Positions 1 to 5,956 of a stretch of 6,083 nucleotides of DNA are shown here, piece by piece; position 1 is the stretch's first letter, and each line of letters begins with the position of its first letter. Both the position numbers and the translations under genes were made by a program. Source of the stretch: Nitrososphaerales archaeon TH526. GTDB lineage: Archaea > Thermoproteota > Nitrososphaeria > Nitrososphaerales > Nitrososphaeraceae. The stretch lies in contig JAATVR010000539.1 in NCBI GenBank assembly GCA_014523665.1, positions 1 through 6,083 of the forward strand. Direction: 5' to 3'. The notes beneath the pieces are model-generated. The model searched no databases. It was not told the origin of the DNA and worked only from the letters and a program-made list of their open reading frames with translations.

Positions 1-446
1 AAATCATGTCCAACCTGGACAACTTTACTCCAAGAACAAACTATAATCTTATAGTGAAACCTTAAGTTAGTAAAGACATGCACAGTCAATTAAAAATCTC
101 ATCTTGCATCAAATGGCGGCAGAGTTATACCTGAAGTTAAAGGAATCTACACACGAGGACTTTAATCCTACAAAAGCTATGCTTAACTATTAAGCGCTCG
201 TCATGAACGTATTCGCATCAGATCTCAAGGATGTCTAGACAAGAAACACTTTTATTATTTCAGTTTATTGATGCTTAATTACTACTTACTTCTTAATGAA
301 GAAAAAAGGCAGGGGCTACTAACCTAGATTCAATCGGTATGAATTTTATATACTAATAGTGTATACATAATGAGAGTAGTCAAAAGAAATTGGTGTGTGT
401 AAAGTTGAATTATATCTTATACTAATATTTATTACACTTATTTCTT
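1..446. other. Gene-poor region with no convincing gene
   Basis: No reading frame here looks like a protein I recognise. On the plus strand, 3-65 is open in frame from the window edge and could be the last residues of a gene that lies mostly outside. A 26-codon frame from an ATG at 113 ends at 193 and, read through its stop, continues for 14 more codons; this could be a relic or chance. A short dyad lies at 40-55. AT-rich DNA at 340-370 contains TATA-like sequence but no gene follows it. The part nearest 446 is the 3' flank of the minus-strand methyltransferase. Confidence 0.6.
298..308 (-). terminator. Possible T-rich terminator for the methyltransferase
   Basis: Read on the minus strand this is CC followed by six T residues and TC, about 140 bases beyond the methyltransferase stop. 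Archaeal transcription often ends at short T runs without a hairpin. No strong hairpin precedes it, and AT-rich DNA gives such runs by chance, so the call is weak. Confidence 0.2.
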
Positions 447-1361
447 CTACTTTGTACCACTGAAGCATATAACTTCATTGTATAGTTTTACAGAACCTGT
501 ATTGTCGGCGTATTTCTTTACTGCTTCAGTAACAGCATTCCATACCTCTTCTCTTCTCTCTTGAGTTTGATCAGCTAACAGTGCATGTGCAGGAGCTAAT
601 ATAGCTTGATGAAAGTGAGTATAATCTTCTGGCGAACTATAAGTGAAAATTACATTCATTCTTTCAATGGCGATATCTTTGAATCCGATTTCGGATAAAG
701 CAGCTTCAATAATACTTTGGTCAGCTAAACTAAACGGTCCAGGAATACCGCTAGGTGGCGGCGATTTTCGGGTTTCCTTGAGAACAGTACTCATGACTAC
801 GGAAAGGAAAGGAACCTTATCTGGCGAAGCCCAAACGGCAGCTGCTAAACGACCACCATCGACCAATGATCTGTGAATATTAAATAATCCAGCTCTCAGA
901 TCTGGCAAATATATCAATCCCCATCTACAAAGTGCTGCGTCAAATGTTGAAGCAGGTAAACTAATAGTTTCTGCATCCCCCTCTTTGAATTCGATTACGT
1001 CTTGTAGACCAAGAGATATAGCTCTTTGTTTTGCGGTTGATAACATCTGAGGTGCTATGTCTGTAGCTAATACATGACCAGCGTTTCTACTATCAATTTT
1101 CTTTGCAGCGGTAATAGCTGGTTCTCCAATGCCTGTCGCAATATCTAAAACTTTGGAACTTGAGCTTATCTTTGCAAGTTCGACTAAATGATCACTAAGC
1201 TTCTGAGCATCCTTTTCAAAAGTCTTCCACCATTCCTGCCATCCAGTTGCTACACTATCCCAACTTTGACGTTGGGCTTCTTTATACAGCTGATTACTTT
1301 GGTTTTCTATGCTGTTTGTTTGAATTGTTTGACTTATCTGAGTCATATCTAATGATATCAT
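447..1361 (-). CDS. Class I SAM-dependent methyltransferase (UbiE/Methyltransf_11-like)
   Basis: A 304-residue soluble protein with a Rossmann-type methyltransferase core. The SAM-binding motif I, VLDIATGIGEP, is at residues 71-81. The acidic end of strand 2 is ATDIAPQML (99-107), followed by an acidic-loop segment EGDAETISLP (127-136) and motif IV-like FDAALCRWGLIYLPD (140-154). The post-motif segment DGGRLAAAVW (168-177) is typical of this subgroup. The N-terminal QSWDSVATGWQEWW (32-45) is the usual lead-in helix. The C-terminal third (about 200-304), with PPPSGIPGPF and RREEVW, probably forms the substrate cap. No TM segment or signal peptide is visible. The substrate cannot be named from sequence; small molecules or quinone-like acceptors are typical of the family. 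An alternative start is Met6 (1346). The upstream 70-base gap carries a palindrome cluster and a TATA-like box, so it likely has its own regulated promoter although the regulator gene lies just upstream on the same strand. Hand counts on a few lines suggest higher GC than the neighbours. Confidence 0.92.
   Translation of the reverse strand: MISLDMTQISQTIQTNSIENQSNQLYKEAQRQSWDSVATGWQEWWKTFEKDAQKLSDHLVELAKISSSSKVLDIATGIGEPAITAAKKIDSRNAGHVLATDIAPQMLSTAKQRAISLGLQDVIEFKEGDAETISLPASTFDAALCRWGLIYLPDLRAGLFNIHRSLVDGGRLAAAVWASPDKVPFLSVVMSTVLKETRKSPPPSGIPGPFSLADQSIIEAALSEIGFKDIAIERMNVIFTYSSPEDYTHFHQAILAPAHALLADQTQERREEVWNAVTEAVKKYADNTGSVKLYNEVICFSGTK
1353..1360. promoter_or_regulatory. TGATATCA palindrome at the methyltransferase start
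   Basis: A perfect 8-base palindrome whose last two bases overlap the complement of the methyltransferase start codon (1359-1361). The same 8-mer recurs at 1398-1405 within the larger dyad. Two copies about 45 bases apart, both in this short gap, suggest operator half-sites; function is inferred. Confidence 0.4.
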
Positions 1362-1382
1362 GATAGCGTAATATGAAGCTTA

Positions 1383-1390
1383 CTTAATAT
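1383..1390 (-). promoter_or_regulatory. TATA-like box of the methyltransferase
   Basis: On the minus strand the sequence is CATATTAA, centred about 25 bases before the ATG at 1361, the distance expected for a leaderless archaeal transcript. It overlaps one arm of the inverted repeat at 1385-1415, so a protein bound there could block TBP. The DNA is AT-rich, so the box alone is weak evidence. Confidence 0.4.
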
Positions 1391-1415
1391 GATATCGTGA
1401 TATCATATCATATTA
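1385..1415. promoter_or_regulatory. Inverted-repeat operator candidate with GATATC half-sites
   Basis: The 11-base arms TAATATGATAT (1385-1395) and ATATCATATTA (1405-1415) are perfect reverse complements around a 9-base spacer. Inside are two GATATC palindromes (1391-1396 and 1399-1404), giving overlapping half-sites. The element sits between the ribbon-helix-helix gene and the methyltransferase. Ribbon-helix-helix proteins commonly bind as several dimers to short repeated or inverted sites, so the neighbouring regulator is the first candidate ligand. As RNA it could also form a weak AT-rich hairpin, but there is no T run to make it a typical terminator. Confidence 0.5.
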
Positions 1416-1431
1416 GAAAACTTGGGAAAAA

Positions 1432-2151
1432 TCAGTTTAAAAATAACTTGTGGATATTTTCTTTGGTTATATGAAGTTTGTATACTTCGTCTTCTTTCAG
1501 TATGAAAACTTGATCATGCAGTTCGAATAATTCTACCAGATCCTTAATTTCAGAATTCAACAAGCTGTCAGTCCTATATGCACAGTACACTAATCCAGCC
1601 ATCCTATTATTATCGTAAACTTTCTCAATGCCTAACGCTTGCTTTAGAGATGATTTTCCAACATCATTTATTAGAAGATCCATGCAGCATACTTGCTTAT
1701 TATCTGCATTCTTAGCTAGATTTTCTATTACTTTGATACAGTACCGCATAACGTCTTTTTGTGTTTTGTGTAGGATTTGATTTTGTGATTGTTCCCGCTG
1801 CACTTGCTGTCCATCATTAGAGTATATGTAAGGGTATAAAGTCCCATCAAACCATTTGAATTTAGACAGAAGTTCAGTTGAATGACTATCAGGAGGACCA
1901 CAAAAGCATCTAAACAAATTACCTTCTTTTGCAAGTCTATCCATAGATTTTAGCATCCACATCATAGATTCTTCATCTGAATAGATTAGTAGATGATGTT
2001 TTCTTGGTACTTCTGATTGCTGCTCCTTTAGCCATCCATCCACTGCATCTTTTACTATTGAATTTATAGAGACTCCTCTTTGATTTGCCATCTCACCTAA
2101 TTCCTTATGAATTTGATCGTCAAAACCTCTTATGATAAAATTATGAGTCAT
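1432..2151 (-). CDS. Ribbon-helix-helix regulator with C-terminal MEDS-like sensory domain
   Basis: A 239-residue two-domain protein. Residues 1-43 fit a ribbon-helix-helix DNA-binding fold: a short strand NFIIRGF (4-10), a helix from about 11 to 25, a turn GVS, and a second helix SINSIVKDAVDGWLKE (28-43). Residues about 51-228 resemble the MEDS domain (methanogen/methylotroph DcmR sensory domain). It opens with KHHLLIYSDEES (51-62), matching the family's early His-x-x-x-Tyr pattern. It closes with YCAYRTD (189-195), an acidic helix, then LHDQVFIL (211-218) and EVYKL (222-226), like the family's Tyr-rich strand, helix and His-containing final strand. Cysteines at 82, 84, 138, 155, 156 and 190 are numerous for such a protein. 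The likely role is a ligand- or redox-responsive transcription regulator in the cytoplasm. It is followed after 70 bases by the methyltransferase and a palindrome cluster, its probable target. The RHH call is firmer than the MEDS call, which rests on motif resemblance only. Confidence 0.75.
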   Translation of the reverse strand: MTHNFIIRGFDDQIHKELGEMANQRGVSINSIVKDAVDGWLKEQQSEVPRKHHLLIYSDEESMMWMLKSMDRLAKEGNLFRCFCGPPDSHSTELLSKFKWFDGTLYPYIYSNDGQQVQREQSQNQILHKTQKDVMRYCIKVIENLAKNADNKQVCCMDLLINDVGKSSLKQALGIEKVYDNNRMAGLVYCAYRTDSLLNSEIKDLVELFELHDQVFILKEDEVYKLHITKENIHKLFLN

Positions 2152-2353
2152 GAATATATTATCAACCGCAAGTATTTAGTACATATCTTATCTTACGGGT
2201 AGTTGGTAACTTGAATATAATTCTGAATATGAGTTCGAGCTACCAAAAGGCTACATAGACAAGAAAGACAACTGTCACCAAGCGTAAGATAATGAGACTT
2301 ACTACAGGAGCAGAAGCTCAAATTACTCTATGGAGATGATAAGCTTTAAGACT
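2152..2353. other. Intergenic region between aminopeptidase relic and regulator
   Basis: No gene is seen. It holds a TATA-like box for the regulator near 2171-2180 and a perfect 10-base inverted repeat, TTATCTTACG at 2188-2197 and CGTAAGATAA at 2283-2292, separated by 85 bases. No clear T-run terminator for the upstream aminopeptidase locus is visible on the minus strand. Confidence 0.5.
2171..2180 (-). promoter_or_regulatory. TATA-like box of the regulator gene
   Basis: The minus strand reads ACTAAATACT, centred about 24-25 bases before the ATG at 2151. This spacing matches a leaderless archaeal transcript starting at or near the start codon. The match to the archaeal TATA consensus is partial. 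Confidence 0.35.
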
Positions 2354-4174
2354 TCAATACATATCTGTTAGACTTCGTCTTGCTTGTATCATTCTCTCTT
2401 CGGATTCCCTTTCTTCTTCTCTTATACTAACAACCAAATCCAAAGGCTTATCTAACCAATCTTTAATCCATTTTCTCATCTTATTTAGGCTTACCTCTGC
2501 TTCTCTTCTTATCCATCCATCCAAGTCATGTTGAGCAATCCATGTTAGCTCTTCAATCGCTTCTAATAACTTAGCATCAGGTTTCAATACTGTAGCATCA
2601 GGATCAACAAGTGATACACATGCATCGATTTGCAAATTGAATCGCTTATCTTTTAACAAAATCATTAACTGATCAAATACTTTGTTATTTACTTCTTTAT
2701 TCTTATTGCGTAAAAATTTTCCTAAAGCAGCAATGGCAGTACGCCTCACCAAATAATCATTTCCATAATTACTTTTAGCGACTATAAAATCTGCAACATC
2801 TTTGACTATTTGCTCATCTTCATCTCTCGAAAATTCCTTTAATCCATCAATAGCTCCTCTGGCTAACAGGTTTTGAAATGTCGTCGTCGTATTTGCAAGG
2901 TCTTTTAACAATTGGATCATACTCTTCTTTTCATGACTATCTAAGGGAAGATTTTTACTACTCCTGCCAACGGCTATGGCTGCCTGTTGTTCTACAAAAT
3001 AGCTTTGTTCTGATAGTAACGGATTCAATATATCAAGGGAATCATTTCTTTCAAACCTTCCCAGAGCACTGACCAATGCTTGTCTAACTTGCGGAAGTAA
3101 AGTTGAAAAGTTTTGGTCTTTACTCTCGGTATTTTTTCTGAATAATTCATTCAAGCTTTGATATACTTTGGACCTAATATTCTCATCCTTAGACGAAGCA
3201 TATAATCCAAGAGTATTTGCAGCGATTACGCATACACCATAAAATGTGTTACTCAAAATCAAATCCTTTAATTCATTGATTACATAATCATCGGTATATT
3301 TCCTATCTTGAATTATGACATTAGCTTGCATTCTTTCAACCACTGTTTTAGCATTTTTTATTTGTTCCATAACCATCTCTTTTAATTTAAAATCATGTTT
3401 TTCCTCAAGTATCTTTAAAGATTTTATTTCGTGTAATATCTTAAACTCTGGGTCTATTGATATCCATTTTATACTTTTATCTTTTGGAATTTCGTATAGG
3501 TACTCTGTTATTTTATTAGATATCAAAATAATTTCTGGTAGTTTATCATTACTATCATTAGACAGAACTATTCTCACTTCTAACGGAAATTGATATGTAA
3601 ATTCGTTACTATGTTCCTGCGTCTGTGTTATTTTTATCTTTAATTTTCTAGAGCTATTTTTATCTTCTTCTAGAGAATATTCTATTTCAAGCTCTGGATG
3701 GCCTGGTTTATGAACCCACTGCTCGAAAAATGACTGCAGATTCTTTCCCGATACCACCTCTAGAATCTGTCTGAGATCATCAGTTTCTGCAGTCTTATTT
3801 CTATACTTATCAAGATATACATTTAATGATTTCTTAAAAGCGTCATCTCCAATATGATGTCTAATCATATGCAAAACACATGCACCCTTCCGATATGAGT
3901 GATCATCAAACATATCGTCTGGATGTTTATATGCATTGGTAACTAGAGGTCGCTTATATTCGTTAGTAGCCTCATTAAAGTACCGACTAGAAACCTGTCG
4001 AAGATAGTACAAGAATTCATCGTCATCCAGTCCTCTATTATGTTCCTTGTATATTGCTTCGAAATAGGTCGCAAAGCCTTCGTTAAGCCAAGTATGCGAC
4101 CAATCTTTGATGTGCAAGTTCATGACATAGAACCTCAATATCACCTGTATAATCGATTGAAGCCTTTCTGTCAT
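2354..4174 (-). CDS. C-terminal fragment of M1 aminopeptidase (Glu ligand, HEAT-like repeats)
   Basis: This 606-codon frame holds the second part of the broken enzyme. Real homology starts near residue 23 (KDWSHTW). The 22 residues before it are an out-of-frame reading of the HELAHQ region, so the apparent ATG at 4174 is not an ancestral start. Glu32 in WLNEGFATYFE is the third zinc ligand and Tyr94 in SYRKGACVLHM is the likely transition-state tyrosine. FEQWVHKPGHPELEI (150-164) is a typical end of the catalytic domain. A beta domain follows at about 162-250. Residues about 262-575 form helical pairs with HEAT-like spacing (for example RRTAIAALGKFL at 477-488), as in M1 and TAF2-like proteins. 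The charged tail is at 576-606. If translated alone it lacks HExxH and cannot be an M1 peptidase; the HEAT part might still bind partners. Confidence 0.7.
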   Translation of the reverse strand: MTERLQSIIQVILRFYVMNLHIKDWSHTWLNEGFATYFEAIYKEHNRGLDDDEFLYYLRQVSSRYFNEATNEYKRPLVTNAYKHPDDMFDDHSYRKGACVLHMIRHHIGDDAFKKSLNVYLDKYRNKTAETDDLRQILEVVSGKNLQSFFEQWVHKPGHPELEIEYSLEEDKNSSRKLKIKITQTQEHSNEFTYQFPLEVRIVLSNDSNDKLPEIILISNKITEYLYEIPKDKSIKWISIDPEFKILHEIKSLKILEEKHDFKLKEMVMEQIKNAKTVVERMQANVIIQDRKYTDDYVINELKDLILSNTFYGVCVIAANTLGLYASSKDENIRSKVYQSLNELFRKNTESKDQNFSTLLPQVRQALVSALGRFERNDSLDILNPLLSEQSYFVEQQAAIAVGRSSKNLPLDSHEKKSMIQLLKDLANTTTTFQNLLARGAIDGLKEFSRDEDEQIVKDVADFIVAKSNYGNDYLVRRTAIAALGKFLRNKNKEVNNKVFDQLMILLKDKRFNLQIDACVSLVDPDATVLKPDAKLLEAIEELTWIAQHDLDGWIRREAEVSLNKMRKWIKDWLDKPLDLVVSIREEERESEERMIQARRSLTDMY

Positions 4175-5114
4175 GCAGATAGTTTCTCGTTAATGTGGTA
4201 CAGCTTGCATTTTCCATTCCACCAAAGTCGAAGTCGTCTACTATAACTTGTAAATATTTGGTATAGGGGTATTTTGTATTAAGATATTCTTGAAAGAATT
4301 TCATAATACTAGGTGTATTTTTAAAGGTTAATATCGGTTCATAGTTCTTGCTTTCAACGTCTTTTGGCCAGTAGTAGAATAATGGCAATTCACCACACTT
4401 ATCCTCTGCATGTGAAAAGGTACCAACTACAACTGATGTGAGATACGTGGAAATAGGTGTTTCTTGTCTCCAAATCCATTCAACCTTATTATTATCTTCT
4501 TTCTTATTATTATCAAGACGTCCTTGGGGCTGTACCGGATTATTTGATACCAGATCACCATTTGAAATTACTATATAATCTTGAGGAACTATAACGTGAA
4601 TATCTCTTGGAAATTTAACTTTCGGATCATCAAGGCAAGGAAACCAGTATCTGGATTCAATAGTTTCACCTTGCGTCCATGCCTGTAAGTTCTTTTCCGG
4701 ATAGTATTTATCAGGTTGAACAAAATGAAATCCGCTTCTGGGTATTCGACCAAGGGTAAAATCATTTCCATACACCCCTGCAGAATATTTGATAAGAACA
4801 CATATTTTATCACCTTCTGATAATGCCTTCGCAAGCCTGATGGTAAGTTTATCTTCCTTACTTCGAGTTATAAAAAATAGCTCTTTGTAATCATTCACAG
4901 ATTTGTCCCATTTATTATCTCGACAAAGACCACTAGACCAGTATACAGAGTGGATTCTAAGTTCGGCTATATCAAGCTCAATTTCGTTTATATTATCTTG
5001 TTGAGCAACGATATCTAATTTTTCGATGCAATTCGTAAGATTTCCCTCTGTAGGCAGCAGTTCTGGCTCTATTATGAGCTGCATAAAGTTTATTGCAAAG
5101 TTATTATTGGCCAC
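4083..5114 (-). CDS. N-terminal fragment of M1 aminopeptidase (GGMEN and HExxH)
   Basis: This 343-codon frame begins with GTG at 5114. Residues 1-190 match the M1 N-terminal beta domain, ending with the signature RYWFPCLDDPKVKF (155-168) and VISNGDLVS (182-190). The exopeptidase motif GGMEN, which binds the substrate amino terminus, is at 298-302, and HELAH is at 331-335. The frame departs from homology after Gln336, and the last seven residues are nonsense read across the deletion before a TAA. The GTG start is supported by a TATA-like box centred about 26 bases upstream. No ATG lies in frame between it and the upstream stop at 5169-5171, although the intervening codons (with PRSDIVVA) faintly resemble the family's usual N-terminus. 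Alone it lacks the glutamate zinc ligand and the second half of the catalytic domain. Confidence 0.7.
   Translation of the reverse strand: MANNNFAINFMQLIIEPELLPTEGNLTNCIEKLDIVAQQDNINEIELDIAELRIHSVYWSSGLCRDNKWDKSVNDYKELFFITRSKEDKLTIRLAKALSEGDKICVLIKYSAGVYGNDFTLGRIPRSGFHFVQPDKYYPEKNLQAWTQGETIESRYWFPCLDDPKVKFPRDIHVIVPQDYIVISNGDLVSNNPVQPQGRLDNNKKEDNNKVEWIWRQETPISTYLTSVVVGTFSHAEDKCGELPLFYYWPKDVESKNYEPILTFKNTPSIMKFFQEYLNTKYPYTKYLQVIVDDFDFGGMENASCTTLTRNYLHDRKASIDYTGDIEVLCHELAHQRLVAYLA
4107..4111 (-). other. Deletion junction in the aminopeptidase (microhomology ATCAA)
   Basis: On the minus strand these bases read ATCAA and belong to both halves of the gene: CAT CAA (His-Gln) in the upstream frame and ATC AAA (Ile-Lys) in the downstream frame. 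If the ancestor read His-Gln-Trp-Phe-Gly-Asp-Leu-Val-Thr-Ile-Lys, the two ATCAA copies would start 26 bases apart, and recombination between them gives exactly the observed sequence and frame change. The ancestral residues are inferred from the family. Confidence 0.65.
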
Positions 5115-5212
5115 TACAATGTCACTTCTGGGTAAAAGTATAAGAGTTTTTCCATAATAGAGGCTATCTTATCATACAAGCTCATCACTTCATTGGCCTT
5201 CGGGATTTGCAT
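5114..5212 (-). CDS. Possible 32-residue small ORF overlapping the aminopeptidase start
   Basis: An ATG at 5212 opens a 32-residue frame (start MQIPKANEVMSLYDK, end FYPEVTL) whose TAG shares one base with the aminopeptidase GTG (TAGTG). The peptide is mildly amphipathic and matches nothing I know. It could be a leader peptide that couples translation, the remains of the true N-terminus in another frame, or chance. The TATA-like box for the GTG start lies inside it, which argues against it being the only way the aminopeptidase was expressed. Confidence 0.2.
   Translation of the reverse strand: MQIPKANEVMSLYDKIASIMEKLLYFYPEVTL
5137..5144 (-). promoter_or_regulatory. TATA-like box of the aminopeptidase locus
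   Basis: The minus strand reads CTTATACT, centred about 26-27 bases before the GTG at 5114. This spacing supports transcription starting near that GTG and thus supports it as the start codon. The consensus match is moderate. Confidence 0.35.
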
Positions 5213-5945
5213 TGAATTAGAAGTCACTGCTAACTTTCTTTTTTTTATGTCCTTTTATCACTTTTCGTTCTCAATTCAAGAACAAAAAAGTTCGTTAGTA
5301 TTGTAAACGACCACTGGTAGAAACTCAAATTTATCTCTCATAATGCCAAATGCAATAGGAAACAGCGATTCACCAATACGTTGCGTTATTCTTGCAATAA
5401 TCATCTGTGAAGTTGGTAGATATAGTAGCAGGGGAAATACCAAAAATATATATTTCAACTGCAACGCGTCACATCCCACTTTTTCTATCAGGAATGAGAA
5501 GTTCAGGAATAGGATGATGACTATAATCTCAGATCTTAATAATACAAAAAAAATAAGGGCAAGACAACGCAAAGGTACAAAGGAACTTAATCACACTCTA
5601 TTTGGCGAGTTACAGCCTCGTATATCCTGATGCTAGTTAAAAGCAGACATGCATTGTCAAGCGTTCTTGAGCTCAATATTCTTTGTATGATCGGTCTTGA
5701 CGCAGATTTCAACTTTCGCAGATGAGTTTCTCGCGTGATCTCGCCCTTTGCCAGACGCATCTTAAGTATTGATTATGGTTTGTTATCGTCAGAATGACTC
5801 CTCATTTATTCGTCCCGGGAGCTTACGCCTTTTTTCTATGTCACTCTCGCAGTTGTATGAAAATATATCTCATTCACGAAATCCGATATTTCAAATAATC
5901 TGATCTTCAACATTCTTCAGGGATACAAATGTGAACACGTAAAAG
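5213..5945. other. Gene-poor region with coding-like scraps
   Basis: No confident gene is seen over about 730 bases. A hydrophobic minus-strand frame (5276-5572, TTG start) and a plus-strand frame (5343-5630) lie across each other and neither resembles a known family. The hydrophobic frame has two possible membrane stretches, near LALIFFVLL to NFSFLI and KYIFLVFPLLLYL. A SHOCT-like segment is on the minus strand at 5587-5772. An eight-T run is at 5239-5246 and a six-T run at 5830-5835 on the plus strand. The mixture suggests decayed genes. Confidence 0.5.
5587..5772 (-). pseudogene. Relic of a SHOCT-type C-terminal domain
   Basis: A minus-strand frame open from 5772 to the TAA at 5587-5589 begins SILKMRLAKGEITRETHLR. 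This closely follows the SHOCT pattern (ILKxRxAKGEIxxEEY), a short helical segment usually found at the ends of bacterial and archaeal membrane or secreted proteins. A stop codon sits directly before it at 5773-5775, where the family often has a leucine, and the frame before that stop (SHSDDNKP) is open only back to 5806. After about residue 20 the translation no longer looks like a SHOCT end. An ATG at 5760 would give a 57-residue product. A decayed gene is the likeliest reading; a small intact protein cannot be excluded. Confidence 0.4.
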
Positions 5946-5953
5946 ATATTTAA
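5946..5953 (+). promoter_or_regulatory. TATA-like box of the patatin-like gene
   Basis: ATATTTAA is centred about 27 bases before the ATG at 5977 and preceded by purine-rich GTAAAAG, which could serve as a BRE. The spacing fits a leaderless archaeal transcript starting at the ATG. Confidence 0.45.
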
Positions 5954-5956
5954 TCT

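Larger units (their letters stand above)
2354..5114 (-). pseudogene. M1-family aminopeptidase with HEAT-like tail, broken at the active site
   Basis: Two overlapping frames together encode one M1 zinc aminopeptidase of about 920 residues. The first gives the N-terminal beta domain and half the catalytic domain, with WFPCLDDP, the exopeptidase motif GGMEN and HELAHQ. The second continues with KDWSHTWLNEGFATYFE, a catalytic-tyrosine segment SYRKGACVLHM, and a HEAT-like C-terminus. M1 enzymes require HExxH-x18-E. Here 28 bases separate the second His codon (4110-4112) from the Glu codon, where 54 are required, so exactly 26 are missing. The lost residues correspond to the conserved WFGDLVT-type segment. 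The junction reads CATCAAAGATTGG on the minus strand, which fits a deletion between two ATCAA copies, one from His-Gln and one from Ile-Lys. Everything else stays open, so the lesion is probably recent. An assembly error is possible, but a 26-base loss is large for one. The product would have trimmed N-terminal residues from peptides, perhaps downstream of the proteasome. Confidence 0.85.

Noticed and set aside
113..193. Small 26-codon frame, continuing past its stop for 14 codons
   Set aside because: It is suggestive of a relic but matches no family I can name, and lacks a clear promoter at the right distance.
236..246. TAGACAAGAAA repeated at 2256-2266
   Set aside because: An 11-base repeat is expected by chance in a window of this size and composition.
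643..876. A 77-codon plus-strand frame
   Set aside because: It is antisense to the well-supported methyltransferase and has no recognisable content.
2231..2244. GAGTTCGAGCTACC, similar to a tRNA T-loop
   Set aside because: The flanks do not form a T-stem and no acceptor, D or anticodon arms are present.
4083..4174. Programmed frameshift to join the two aminopeptidase frames
   Set aside because: The CAT CAA AGA TTG stretch is not a typical slippery site, and a shift would still give a protein lacking eight conserved residues between the zinc ligands.
5667..5676. Palindrome TTGAGCTCAA
   Set aside because: It is a single 10-base palindrome with no gene start or partner site nearby, so chance is adequate.
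5710..5760. Possible C/D box RNA from an AGATGAG-like element
   Set aside because: The C box match is poor and no properly spaced D box follows.
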